Shown here in pieces: positions 1-9,040 of a stretch of DNA of 64,000 nt (position 1 is the stretch's first letter; each line of letters starts with the position of its first letter). The notes under the pieces are model-generated. The model searched no databases and had not been told where the DNA came from. It was given only the letters and a program-made list of their open reading frames with translations. Source of the DNA: Pseudomonas laurylsulfativorans (lineage in GTDB: Bacteria > Pseudomonadota > Gammaproteobacteria > Pseudomonadales > Pseudomonadaceae); the NCBI RefSeq assembly GCF_002906155.1, contig NZ_MUJK01000006.1, forward strand, positions 1 through 64,000, written 5' to 3'. The translations under genes were made by a program, and so were the position numbers.

Positions 1-3
1 ATT

Positions 4-119
4 TCTTGACGACCATAGAGCGTTGGAACCACCTGATCCCATCCCGAACTCAGCAGTGAAACGATGCATCGCCGATGGTAGTGTGGGGTTTCCCCATGTG
101 AGAGTAGGTCATCGTCAAG
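4..119 (+). rRNA. rrf: 5S ribosomal RNA
   Basis: The sequence matches gammaproteobacterial 5S rRNA, including the conserved stretch ACCTGATCCCATCCCGAACT and the loop around GATGGTAGTGTGGGG. The ends pair (CTTGACGA at the 5' side with TCGTCAAG at the 3' side), which fixes the mature limits to within a few bases. It is probably the last gene of an rRNA operon whose 16S and 23S genes lie left of the window. Confidence 0.96.
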
Positions 120-130
120 ATTAAATTCCG

Positions 131-170
131 AAACCCCTATCTGCGTATGCAGGTAGGGGTTTTGTTTTTG
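131..170 (+). terminator. rho-independent terminator of the rRNA operon
   Basis: AAACCCCTA and TAGGGGTTT form a strong stem around a short loop and are followed by a T-rich tract. It lies about 12 bases after the 5S gene, as expected for the end of an rRNA operon. Confidence 0.9.
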
Positions 171-267
171 CGCGTTAAAAAACAGGGTTGGCCGTTGCAC
201 ATTTTGCACAGTTATTTTCAGCTCATGGCACTAGAATAGGCCCAACTTCTTCAGAATCAGAGCCTTT

Positions 268-927
268 ATGCTGGATCCGGTTGACGCCCCAGGGCTGTCA
301 GAATTACCACTAGAAAATCTGGTTGCCTGCCATGAGTGCGATTTGCTCATGCGTAAACCCGAACTCGCCCATGGTGAAAAAGCCCTGTGCCCGCGCTGTG
401 GCTACGAGCTTTATGCCAATAGGTATAACGTCGTACAGCGCAGTCTCGCCTTGGTCATTGCAGCCTTGTTGTTGTTTGTCCCAGCGAACTTTTTACCCAT
501 CATGCAACTCAATCTACTCGGGCAATCTTCGCACGACACTGTCTGGAGCGGCGTTGTCGCGCTTTTTGAAACAGGCATGCAAAGCGTTGCAGTGATTGTG
601 TTCCTGTGCAGCATGGGGATTCCGCTGCTCAAGTTACTGTGCCAACTGGCCGTATTGTTGAGCATCCGTTTTGATGTCGGACGCAGCTACGGCTTGTTGC
701 TCTATCGCATTTATCACCACATACGAGAATGGGGGATGCTCGAGGTCTACTTCATGGGCGTACTGGTGGCGATCGTAAAACTGGCAGATATGGCAGCCAT
801 CACCATCGGCCTCGGCCTGGCGTGTTTCATTGGTTTGTTGCTGATACAAGTCTGGCTGGAGGTCGTAATGTCACCTCACCAGATCTGGCAAGCGTTATCA
901 GGAGAGGATGCCCATGCGGGCGATTGA
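268..927 (+). CDS. PqiA/LetA-family membrane protein, first half
   Basis: A 219-residue inner-membrane protein of the paraquat-inducible protein A family. It has an N-terminal zinc-ribbon-like pair of CxxC motifs (CHEC near residue 21, CPRC near 41) and then about four hydrophobic segments, including VPANFLPIM, a family hallmark. Family members pair with MCE-domain proteins that move lipid between the inner and outer membranes. It heads a three-gene run with another PqiA-like protein and a six-MCE protein. E. coli LetA (YebS) is one chain with two such modules; here each module is a separate gene. No convincing promoter was identified in the 100 bases upstream. The family is clear; assignment to Let rather than Pqi is inference from the partner. 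Confidence 0.88.
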   Translation: MLDPVDAPGLSELPLENLVACHECDLLMRKPELAHGEKALCPRCGYELYANRYNVVQRSLALVIAALLLFVPANFLPIMQLNLLGQSSHDTVWSGVVALFETGMQSVAVIVFLCSMGIPLLKLLCQLAVLLSIRFDVGRSYGLLLYRIYHHIREWGMLEVYFMGVLVAIVKLADMAAITIGLGLACFIGLLLIQVWLEVVMSPHQIWQALSGEDAHAGD

Positions 928-1537
928 TGCAGGCATTCTGATTTGCAAGGAATGCCATGAATTGAATAGGCAGGAAGCCGATACCGATGAGCAAGTCTGT
1001 ACGCGCTGCGGGGCGCTGGTGCATGCCCGTAGCCCCAATAGTCTAGTGCGGACCTGGGCATTGCTGATTACCGCCGCCATTCTTTACATTCCGGCCAATT
1101 TGTTGCCGATCATGACCGTGAACTCATTAGGCAAAGGCGCGCCCAGCACGATCATGGCTGGTGTGATCGAGTTGGTGCACTACGGAATGTTCCCCATCGC
1201 GGCCGTGGTGTTTATCGCCAGTATCCTGGTGCCCACCTTCAAGCTGGTTGGCATCGCCTTGCTGCTGTTTTCCGTGCAGCGCCGCCAGCCACTTTCGGCC
1301 CGCCAGCGTATCTGGATGTACCGCTTCATCGAGTTCATCGGTCGCTGGTCGATGCTCGATATCTTTGTGATCGCCATCCTGGTGGCGGTCGTGAATTTTG
1401 GACGGCTTGCCAGCATTGAAGCCAATCTTGGCGCCATCGCTTTCGCCACTGTGGTGATTCTGACGATGCTTGCCGCTGTAACTTTCGATCCCCGACTGAT
1501 TTGGGATAACACGGAGTCGGACGACGACCATGACTGA
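914..1537 (+). CDS. PqiA/LetA-family membrane protein, second half
   Basis: The second PqiA-type module, again with an N-terminal CKEC/CTRC zinc-ribbon pair and four hydrophobic segments with IPANLLPIM. An ATG exists at 908, but the GGAGAGG ribosome site at 901-907 abuts it. The ATG at 914 has proper spacing, so I prefer it (207 residues). The gene overlaps the end of the preceding one and runs into the MCE gene by 8 bases, so all three are probably translationally coupled. It corresponds to the C-terminal half of E. coli LetA and probably forms the inner-membrane partner complex together with the first half. Confidence 0.87.
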   Translation: MRAIDAGILICKECHELNRQEADTDEQVCTRCGALVHARSPNSLVRTWALLITAAILYIPANLLPIMTVNSLGKGAPSTIMAGVIELVHYGMFPIAAVVFIASILVPTFKLVGIALLLFSVQRRQPLSARQRIWMYRFIEFIGRWSMLDIFVIAILVAVVNFGRLASIEANLGAIAFATVVILTMLAAVTFDPRLIWDNTESDDDHD

Positions 1538-3833
1538 TTTGCCTGTAGCGAAAACCCGACCGGCCTCGAACTGGTCTGCCATTTGGGTGTTGCCCCTGAT
1601 TGCCTTGATCATTGGCGGCTGGCTCGGATGGCGTGCTTACAACGAGACCGGCATCGAGATTCAGGTGCGTTTTGAGAGTGGCGAAGGCATTCAGGCCAAC
1701 AAGACGGAAGTCGTCTACAAGGGCATGTCGGTCGGCAAGGTCAAAAGCCTCAAGCTCGATGATGAGGGCAGTTCCAAGGGGGTGATTGCCAGCATCGAGA
1801 TGAACAAGGACGTGGAGCAATACCTGCGCACCAGCACACGTTTCTGGCTGGTCAAGCCGAGCGTAACGCTGGCCGGTATCACGGGCCTTGAAACGCTGGT
1901 TTCGGGCAACTATGTTGCGATCAGTCCGGGTGAGGGTGAACCGATTCGCAAGTTCAAGGCCCTGGCTCAGGAGCCACCGCTCTCCGATGCCCAGCCAGGT
2001 CTGCACCTGACCATCAAGGCCGATCGCCTGGGGTCGCTGAACCGTGGCAGTCCGGTGTTCTACAAACAAATCAAGGTGGGCCAGATCAAGAGCTACGTGC
2101 TGTCCGAGGACCAGAGCACCGTCGAGCTCAAGGTCTTCATTGAGCCGACCTACGCCAAGCTGGTGCGCAAACACACACGATTCTGGAACGCCAGCGGCAT
2201 TAGCATCGACGCCAATCTGTCCGGCGTGAAAGTGCGCAGCGAATCGTTGGCCAGCATCGTCGCCGGTGGTATTGCGTTCGCGACGCCTGAAAACCGCAAG
2301 GACAGCCCGCCTACCGACCCGAGCCTGCCATTCAGACTCTACGAAGACTTCGATGCGGCGGCGGCCGGTATCCGGGTCAAGGTCAAGCTCAGCGACTTTG
2401 AAGGTTTGCAGGCCGGGCGTACACCGGTGATGTACAAAGGCATTCAGGTCGGCAATCTCAAGGCGCTGAAGGTCGATCCTGATCTGTCCGGGGCCACCGC
2501 CGAATTGACGATGGACCCGTTGGCCGAAGATTACCTGGTGGACGGTACGCAATTCTGGGTGGTCAAACCGTCGATTTCCCTGGCGGGGATTACCGGCCTG
2601 GAAGCGCTGGTCAAAGGTAACTACATCGCTGTGCGTCCGGGCGACAAGGGCGCCGCCCCTCAACGCGAATTCGTGGCACGGCCCAAGGCGCCACCACTGG
2701 ATCTGCGTGCACCGGGCCTGCATCTGGTGTTGTTCACCGAAAACCTTGGTTCGCTGGAAGTAGGCAGTCCGGTCCTCTACAAGCAGGTCAAGGTCGGTTC
2801 GGTACAGAGTTATCAGTTCTCTCGCACCAAAAAGCAGTTGATCATCGGCGTGCATATCGAGAAGGAATACGAGGATCTGGTCAACGCCTCGACACGCTTC
2901 TGGAATGCCAGCGGCATCACGCTCACGGGCGGACTGACCGGTGGGATTCAAGTCAAAAGTGAATCACTGCAAAGCTTGATGGCCGGTGGTATTGCGTTTG
3001 AAACACCCGAAGCCAAGGCGCCGCTACAGAAGCGCATTCCACGTTTCCGCTTGTTCGCCAGCCATGACGATGCCACGCAAAAGGGTGCGGTGATCAGCAT
3101 CAAGATAGACCGCGCCGATGGTTTGCGTACGGGCACGCCAATTCGCTTCAAGGGTCTGGATGTCGGCAAGATCGAGGACGTTGACCTCAGCGAGGATCTG
3201 CAATCGGTATTGCTGACCGCGCGGATTACCGAAGTGCCGGAGCGCATCGCCCGGGTCGGTAGTCAGTTCTGGGTGGTCAAGCCTGAACTGGGCCTGATCA
3301 AGACGTCCAACCTCGAAACCCTGGTGACCGGGCAATACATCGAGGTGCAACCGGCACCGAAGAATCTGGGGCCGCAGAACAACTTTGTCGCTTTGCCCAC
3401 GGCGCCGGAAACTGCCAAACAGGAAGCGGGATTGAGTCTGGTGCTCAGTGCCGCTCGTCGTGGTTCGCTGAAGGCCGGTGTGCCGGTGACGTATCGCGAA
3501 ATCACCGTGGGCAAGGTGACTGGCTATGAACTGGGTCAGACCGCTGATCGTGTCCTGATCCATATCCTGATCGAGCCGAAGTACGCGCCACTGGTACGCA
3601 GCGGCACTCGGTTCTGGAACACCAGCGGTTTCGACTTTGATGTTGGCCTGTTCAGGGGCGCAACGGTGCGTACCGAGTCCCTGGAAACGATGATTCAGGG
3701 CGGTGTCGCCTTTGCTACACCAGACGGAGAGCGCATGGGCAGCACGGCGCTACCCGAGCAGACGTTTGCGCTGTTCGACAAGTTTGAAGATGAATGGCTG
3801 ACCTGGGCGCCGAAGATTTCGCTGGGTAAATAA
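1530..3833 (+). CDS. LetB/PqiB-like protein with six MCE domains
   Basis: A 767-residue protein with a short cytoplasmic N-terminus, one membrane anchor (about residues 17-36) and six tandem MCE repeats starting near residues 40, 156, 279, 395, 518 and 633. Each repeat carries a variant of VxYKGxxVGxV. MCE proteins form stacked hexameric rings that make a lipid tunnel across the periplasm. E. coli PqiB has three repeats and LetB seven, so six with no pqiC lipoprotein gene downstream points to the Let type. The gene begins inside the end of the second PqiA-like gene. It is followed by a REP pair and a bidirectional terminator. Confidence 0.9.
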   Translation: MTDLPVAKTRPASNWSAIWVLPLIALIIGGWLGWRAYNETGIEIQVRFESGEGIQANKTEVVYKGMSVGKVKSLKLDDEGSSKGVIASIEMNKDVEQYLRTSTRFWLVKPSVTLAGITGLETLVSGNYVAISPGEGEPIRKFKALAQEPPLSDAQPGLHLTIKADRLGSLNRGSPVFYKQIKVGQIKSYVLSEDQSTVELKVFIEPTYAKLVRKHTRFWNASGISIDANLSGVKVRSESLASIVAGGIAFATPENRKDSPPTDPSLPFRLYEDFDAAAAGIRVKVKLSDFEGLQAGRTPVMYKGIQVGNLKALKVDPDLSGATAELTMDPLAEDYLVDGTQFWVVKPSISLAGITGLEALVKGNYIAVRPGDKGAAPQREFVARPKAPPLDLRAPGLHLVLFTENLGSLEVGSPVLYKQVKVGSVQSYQFSRTKKQLIIGVHIEKEYEDLVNASTRFWNASGITLTGGLTGGIQVKSESLQSLMAGGIAFETPEAKAPLQKRIPRFRLFASHDDATQKGAVISIKIDRADGLRTGTPIRFKGLDVGKIEDVDLSEDLQSVLLTARITEVPERIARVGSQFWVVKPELGLIKTSNLETLVTGQYIEVQPAPKNLGPQNNFVALPTAPETAKQEAGLSLVLSAARRGSLKAGVPVTYREITVGKVTGYELGQTADRVLIHILIEPKYAPLVRSGTRFWNTSGFDFDVGLFRGATVRTESLETMIQGGVAFATPDGERMGSTALPEQTFALFDKFEDEWLTWAPKISLGK

Positions 3834-3862
3834 CAGGGAATTGATTGGGCGTCTGTGATGAC

Positions 3863-3951
3863 GCCTTCGCGGGCAAGCCCGCTCGTACATTTGATCGAAT
3901 GTCTTCAGGGACAACCCAATCACCCTTGTGGGAGCGGGCTTGCCGCGAAGA
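3863..3951. repeat. inverted REP pair
   Basis: Two facing REP-like palindromes (CTTCGCGGGCAAGCCCGCTC and GAGCGGGCTTGCCGCGAAG) are separated by about 40 bases. They sit between two convergent transcription units. Confidence 0.85.
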
Positions 3952-3990
3952 GGCCCTCAAACCCACCGAACCTCTAACCCGGTGCCCACA

Positions 3991-4028
3991 AAAAAGGCCG
4001 CGACCCATTGGATCGCGGCCTTTTTTAT
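3991..4028. terminator. bidirectional rho-independent terminator
   Basis: AAAAAGGCCGCGA and TCGCGGCCTTTTTT form a perfect GC-rich hairpin with A and T tracts on the two sides. It can serve both the LetB-like gene from the left and mksB from the right. Confidence 0.92.
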
Positions 4029-4045
4029 TGTCTTCGATTCAAGCC

Positions 4046-6886
4046 TCAGACCGCATCCAGCTCCGGTTCATCCGCTTGTTCGCTGACCGTCGCCTTTACC
4101 TGATCGTGACGACGAATGTACTTCCAGTCCGCCTCGTCGATGTAAATGCCGGCCGGGCCGCTGCCGCCTTCGAGGTCGATGGCGACACTGGCGCAGACCT
4201 GCGGCTTCACGCTCGCCAGGATCGGCACGAAGCCCAGTTGCAGGCTGGTTTCCAGCAACGCGGCCTGGTTCTTCTCGTCGATGTCCGCCGCCTCGTCGAG
4301 GTAGTACGGCAAGCGCACACGCCCGGCCTGGTCACGGTCCATCAAGTGCAGCAACAAGTACATGTTGGTCAGCGCCTTGATGGTCATGGTGGTGCCGTTG
4401 GACGCTGCACCGTCGATGTCGGTGTGGATCACCGGTTGGCCGTTGACCTTGGTGATTTCGAATGCCAGTTCGAACAAGTCCTTGAGGCCGAGCTGGTTGT
4501 GGTTGGCTGCCACCAGCCGCGCCAGGTATTCCTTGGCCTCTTCGTTCTTGTTGTCCTGTTCAGCGCTCTGGCTAAGATCGAATACCGACAGGGTTTCGCC
4601 TTCCTCGTACTGACCGGCGCTGTGGATGATCTGGTCGATGTGCTTGAGCGCTTCCTTGTTCGGTGCGAGCACGATACGGAAGCTCTGCAGGTTGGAGACC
4701 TGACGCTTGTTGATCTCGCGGTTGAACAGTGCCAATTGGTGTTCGAGGCTGTCGTAGTCGCTGCGGATGTTGCGCAGGGTCCGGGCGATGTCCGTCACCG
4801 CGGCGCGGCGAGCCTTGCCCAGGGTCAGGGCTTCGTCGGTACGGTGCGCATAGGCGTTGATTAGCAGTTGCAGGCGACGCTCCATATCGTCTTCGCTGTC
4901 GAACTTGGCCACGCCTTTGAGGCGCACCTGAGCGTACAGCGCCTCGATCTGGCCGTCTGCCCGCAGCAGGCCCTGCCAGCTGTCCTGATAGTCGTTGAGC
5001 AGTGGCAGCAGGTTGTCCATGGAATCGTCGATCGGGTCCATGAACGGTGTGCCGAACGGCAGGTCCGCCGGCAACAACTGACGGCGGCGCAGGGCATCGT
5101 CAAGTGTGCGTTGCTTGGCTTCCATGTCGCCGATCTGACGACCGACCAGTTGCAGCTTGGCCGACAGTTGCTGGACGCGCTCGGTAAAAGCATCGCTGGA
5201 ACGCTTCAATTCGTCCTGAGCGGCTTCCATCTGTGCCATCTGTTCCAGCTTGTCGCCTTCCTCGGCGCTCAGGGTTTGCGCGCGACGGAAATCTTCCAGG
5301 GCTTTCTGCGCATCCAGCACTTGCTGGTACAGCACTTCGGTCTGGGTCTTGCTCGCGGCGCGGTCGGCAGCCACTGCTTGCTGGGTTTTCAGTTGCTTGA
5401 GTTCTTTTTCCAGGCGCTCTTTCTGGTCGCGCAGGGCCGCGCGGTCAGCCAGGGCCTGTAACGCCGGTGGTTCGATGTGCGAGATGTCGATGGACAGGCC
5501 CGGCACTTCGAAACGCTCACCTTTGAAGCCGTCGAGGATCAGCTCAACGGATTTGACCCACTCGCCGTTGTCGTCGAGGGTGATGCCATGCTCACCCAGC
5601 GGCAGGCTGAACAGTGCGCTGTTGAACAGGCGCATCAGGCGTTCGACGTCCTGCTGCGAGAACTCCTCGCGCAGACGGGCGTAGCTGTTGTTGTCGGCGT
5701 GATCGAGTTGCTGCTTGACCGACTTCAGGCGTTTTTCCAGATCGCGCAGGCGCTCGTCCAGATCCTCGGCGCTGAACTGGCGGGACTGTGCCAGTGCACC
5801 GGCCAGTTCGTCGTGGGCATCCTTGGCGGCCAGCAATTGCTGTTCCAGTACCTTGACGTCATCGACCAGGGCAAAGCGATGCTTGAGTACCGACAGCTCG
5901 CCGAGCCAGCGCTGGATGCCGGTGATTTCCCGCTCCAGGCGCATCAGTTCCTGAGTGCCGCCGCGCTGGTCGTTTTGCAGGGCGTCCTGTTCGTTGCGGT
6001 AGTGCTCGGCCTGAATGGTCAGCTCTTCCTTGCGCGCACTGGCGTAGTCCGACCAGGTGCCCAGCAGCGAGTCGAGCAGCGGCGAGATCCGGTGCAGCTT
6101 GCCACGCAGGATGTCACGTTGCTTCACACCGTTGGCCAGGGCTTCGACCAGTGGGCCGGCGGCGACCAGCGAGTTGTAGTCCTGCTCCATGCGGCGTACA
6201 TCGCGGAACGCTTCTTCGCACGCGGCAATGTAATCGACGCTGCCGGAACGCAGGCTGTGTTCGAAGGCATCGAGGAACAGTTGCTTGAGCTTGGCCGCGG
6301 TGATTTCGCGCATATGCAGCAGGTTGATGAACAGCGCACGGAAGGTCTTCAGGCTCTGCTCGCTGGTGGAACGCAGCGGAATCAGTGTCAGGTCCAGCGG
6401 GATCGAGGTGTGACCACCGACCAGCAGGCGGCGCAGTTCGTCCGGCTTGAGCTCGTAGGCTTTCAGGCCCTCGCGCTCAAGGTTGGTGAACAACTCCTTC
6501 TGACGCAGGCAGGTGTCGTTTTTCTGGTAGTGGGCCAGGTCCAGTTTGCCGGCATAGGCAAAGAACTGGTGACCAAAACCGCCACCCGGGCCGCGGCCGA
6601 CCACACCAATAACATGTGGACCATGGGGCAGGTTCACTTCGACCAGGATGTAGCTGGTGTCCGAGGCGAAGTAGAAGCGCCGGGATTGTTCCAGGCTGTA
6701 CTTGCCGAAGCTCATGTCCGACATGCGCGCGAGGATCGGGAACTGCAAGGCGTTGATCGAGGCGGATTTACCGAGGTTGTTCGCGCCGTACACCGACAAC
6801 GGTTCTTCCAGCGGAAACAGGCCGAGGCTGTAGCCGGCGGTGTTCAAAAGGGCAAAGCGGCGGATGCCGTAACGTTCCTTGCTCAT
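4046..6886 (-). CDS. mksB: MksB, SMC-like ATPase of the MksBEF condensin
   Basis: A 946-residue SMC-like ATPase. The N-terminus has a Walker A motif, GANNLGKS (residues 34-41), after a short strand. The centre (about residues 270-760) is long, charged and Gln/Glu/Leu-rich, as expected for a coiled-coil arm and hinge. Near the C-terminus is a Walker B, YYLDEAADID (about 861-870), preceded by a signature-like region SNGTTMTIKAL. It is the last gene of mksF-mksE-mksB and starts 4 bases inside mksE. MksBEF compacts chromosomes and helps segregation in pseudomonads. No mksG/jetD-type nuclease gene follows; the next gene is convergent and unrelated. Confidence 0.92.
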   Translation of the reverse strand: MSKERYGIRRFALLNTAGYSLGLFPLEEPLSVYGANNLGKSASINALQFPILARMSDMSFGKYSLEQSRRFYFASDTSYILVEVNLPHGPHVIGVVGRGPGGGFGHQFFAYAGKLDLAHYQKNDTCLRQKELFTNLEREGLKAYELKPDELRRLLVGGHTSIPLDLTLIPLRSTSEQSLKTFRALFINLLHMREITAAKLKQLFLDAFEHSLRSGSVDYIAACEEAFRDVRRMEQDYNSLVAAGPLVEALANGVKQRDILRGKLHRISPLLDSLLGTWSDYASARKEELTIQAEHYRNEQDALQNDQRGGTQELMRLEREITGIQRWLGELSVLKHRFALVDDVKVLEQQLLAAKDAHDELAGALAQSRQFSAEDLDERLRDLEKRLKSVKQQLDHADNNSYARLREEFSQQDVERLMRLFNSALFSLPLGEHGITLDDNGEWVKSVELILDGFKGERFEVPGLSIDISHIEPPALQALADRAALRDQKERLEKELKQLKTQQAVAADRAASKTQTEVLYQQVLDAQKALEDFRRAQTLSAEEGDKLEQMAQMEAAQDELKRSSDAFTERVQQLSAKLQLVGRQIGDMEAKQRTLDDALRRRQLLPADLPFGTPFMDPIDDSMDNLLPLLNDYQDSWQGLLRADGQIEALYAQVRLKGVAKFDSEDDMERRLQLLINAYAHRTDEALTLGKARRAAVTDIARTLRNIRSDYDSLEHQLALFNREINKRQVSNLQSFRIVLAPNKEALKHIDQIIHSAGQYEEGETLSVFDLSQSAEQDNKNEEAKEYLARLVAANHNQLGLKDLFELAFEITKVNGQPVIHTDIDGAASNGTTMTIKALTNMYLLLHLMDRDQAGRVRLPYYLDEAADIDEKNQAALLETSLQLGFVPILASVKPQVCASVAIDLEGGSGPAGIYIDEADWKYIRRHDQVKATVSEQADEPELDAV

Positions 6887-7584
6887 GCGTCGAGCTCCTG
6901 TTCTTCGGCGATGGCCCGGGCCAGGGCGTCTTCTTCGCTTTCGTCTGCAAACTCCGCCAAGTCGAGCGGGTCATCGGTCTGCAGCAGTTTTTCGTCGCTG
7001 TCTTCGTCGATCAGCACCGGCACCGGCAACGGCAGGACGCTGTGCAGGCTGGCGGCCAGATCGCGGTCCTGCTGCACCGACAGGCACACGTCGAGGAAGC
7101 GGTGCATCGGCGGCAGGAAACGGTAGATGCCGTTTTCTTCGCTGGCGAAACCGAGCTGGGTCATGCGGCGCATGATTTTTTCTTCGAGCTCGTCCTGGGT
7201 CTGTACTTCGGCCTGGATGAACAGGTCGCGGTACTTTTCCAGCAACGACGGCAGCTCATCGCGGCCGAGGCTGCCGCCATCGAGTACGGAGATCGGGTCG
7301 CGGCCCTGATCGGCCAGGTGCTCGACGAGGATGAAGGTGAACAGCGCCAGACGCTGGGCGGTCTTGTTCACCGCCGCCGCCGCGAGGTCGGGCACGAAGT
7401 AGTAGAAACCGCGGGTATCGCAGACCAGTTCAAAGCCCAGGGCCTTGAACAGCGTGCGGTACTGGTCCTGGAAGTTCGACAGCTGTGCGTACAGCTCAGG
7501 ATCGCGGCGGCTGACGTGATAACCCTTGAACAACTCGCGAAAGATCGGCGCCAGCTGAGACAGTTCGGAAAGATCAAGATGCAT
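6883..7584 (-). CDS. mksE: MksE, condensin accessory subunit
   Basis: A 233-residue winged-helix-type protein of the MksE family, with motifs around ELFKGYHVSRRDPELY and a very acidic C-terminus. I take the ATG at 7584, which overlaps the stop of mksF (ATGCATCTTGA), instead of one 10 codons upstream, because the family starts close to MHLDLSELSQLAPIF. The subunit bridges the kleisin MksF and the SMC arms. The ATGA overlap with mksB indicates coupled translation. Confidence 0.88.
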   Translation of the reverse strand: MHLDLSELSQLAPIFRELFKGYHVSRRDPELYAQLSNFQDQYRTLFKALGFELVCDTRGFYYFVPDLAAAAVNKTAQRLALFTFILVEHLADQGRDPISVLDGGSLGRDELPSLLEKYRDLFIQAEVQTQDELEEKIMRRMTQLGFASEENGIYRFLPPMHRFLDVCLSVQQDRDLAASLHSVLPLPVPVLIDEDSDEKLLQTDDPLDLAEFADESEEDALARAIAEEQELDA

Positions 7585-8848
7585 GAGGAATGCTCGCAGA
7601 ATTCTCGGCGACATCGCTGACCGAGAGCAGGGCGAAGGAGCGCAGGCTGACCTGGTGCTCGTGAGTATGGTATTCGCGACGTTCCAGACGCTCGCGCTTG
7701 AAGCGTTTTTCCCGCGACAGACGCGAGAACCAGTACAGCAATTCGTCGGTGGCGCCGTCCGGTTCCTGCTCCAGCAGCCAGGTCATCAGGTCCGGCATCG
7801 GCAGGGCGTCTTCGCAGCGTTCGAGCATTTCCCGAACGGTGCGTGGCGCCCGTGGCGCTTCGCCTTTCTGGGTCTTGTGCGCCTTGGGGAAACGCGCCGG
7901 TTTCGGTTCGAAACGCGCCAAGGCGTAAACGTAGGCTTCGACCTGACTGGCGCTGCCCAGGAAGGTGCTTTGCGGGCGGGTGAACATCGGCATGGCCGCT
8001 TGTGGCACGGCGTCGATGCCCTTGCGACGGATCATCGACAGGGCCAGCGCCGCGCCACGGGTCACGGCGTTGTGCCGGCGCGCTTCTTCACGCAGCGGCA
8101 GCAGCAGTTCGCGGGCATGACGCAGAGTCAGTTGGGCGCTGGTCTGCATTTCGAGGATGCGCGCGTGGGTACGCAGCAGCATGTCATCGTCGACCAGGTG
8201 GCCGAGGCGCTGCTGTTCGCTGAGCATCTTCAACAGGACGGTTTCGACCTTGCGTACGCCCTGTTCGAAGGCGCCGTCGGCATTCACCAGATCAATCATC
8301 GGCTCGACGTATTCGTCCCAGGTCGCCAGCACTTCAGCGTAACGCTGGCGCAACGGAATCTGCCGGTCGCTGGTTTTTGCCCGTTCGGCGACTGCCACCA
8401 GTGCCTGTTCGTCGTTATCGAGCTTTTTCAGCACGTCACGTACGCGCATGTCGAGCAAGCGTAATTGGCGCGCCAGGTCATTGCCGTCGCGAACATCGAA
8501 CGCATCCTGGATGTAACCGGCCAGACGCTCGAGGTGGCGCAGGTAGGCTTCGATCTCCAGGCACAGTCCCAGACGGTGCTCGCGGCGCAGATAGGCGAGG
8601 AAGTCGTGAATCTGCGCATTGAGCTCGAACCGGTTCGGGCTTTTGGCCACGGGAACCAGAATATCGAGGCGAATCCACACATCCAGCAGGCTGGTGATGT
8701 CCTGTGGCGTACTGTCGAGTTGCTGGGCGGCCAGTTGCGTGCGCAGTTCGTTCAGGCTCAGTGTGCCTTGGTCGAAGTGCTCGCACAGTGGCTCCAGAAG
8801 AGCCCAGTGTTCAGCGAGGGCGCGCAAGACGCGCTTGGGTTCGATCAT
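7574..8848 (-). CDS. mksF: MksF, kleisin-like condensin subunit
   Basis: This protein has an N-terminal winged-helix-like region, a helical middle and a C-terminal segment rich in basic residues (REKRFKRERLERREYHTHEH), as in MksF/MukF kleisins. The frame is open up to 8953, but the first 35 codons do not look like the family. The ATG at 8848 (MIEPKRVLRALAEHWALLEP) gives 424 residues and is my preferred start, although no strong ribosome site is visible before it. It is the first gene of the mksFEB operon and would connect the two MksB heads. Confidence 0.85.
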   Translation of the reverse strand: MIEPKRVLRALAEHWALLEPLCEHFDQGTLSLNELRTQLAAQQLDSTPQDITSLLDVWIRLDILVPVAKSPNRFELNAQIHDFLAYLRREHRLGLCLEIEAYLRHLERLAGYIQDAFDVRDGNDLARQLRLLDMRVRDVLKKLDNDEQALVAVAERAKTSDRQIPLRQRYAEVLATWDEYVEPMIDLVNADGAFEQGVRKVETVLLKMLSEQQRLGHLVDDDMLLRTHARILEMQTSAQLTLRHARELLLPLREEARRHNAVTRGAALALSMIRRKGIDAVPQAAMPMFTRPQSTFLGSASQVEAYVYALARFEPKPARFPKAHKTQKGEAPRAPRTVREMLERCEDALPMPDLMTWLLEQEPDGATDELLYWFSRLSREKRFKRERLERREYHTHEHQVSLRSFALLSVSDVAENSASIPHAS

Positions 8849-9040
8849 CGGAATGGCCGGCTGGTTGGCGATTAAAAGCCGCGATTGTACTGCATCGGGC
8901 GCGATGCGATTCAATCTCGGGACGGGCTGTCGCATTCTTTCGATAAAGAGCATCGGTCGAGGCTATCGATCAACAGCAAGCGATATTGAGCGAACGGCGG
9001 TAGAATCACCGCACTTTAGTTATCCACAAGTGGCCGACCT

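Noticed and set aside
1335..2951. Minus-strand frame of 538 codons opposite the MCE gene
   Set aside because: Shadow of the GC-rich LetB-like gene; the peptide is Arg/His/Gln-rich without domains, while the plus strand has clear MCE repeats.
5477..7126. Plus-strand frame of 549 codons opposite mksB/mksE
   Set aside because: Antisense shadow of the SMC gene: low-complexity Gln/Val/Leu composition, no motif, no ribosome site.
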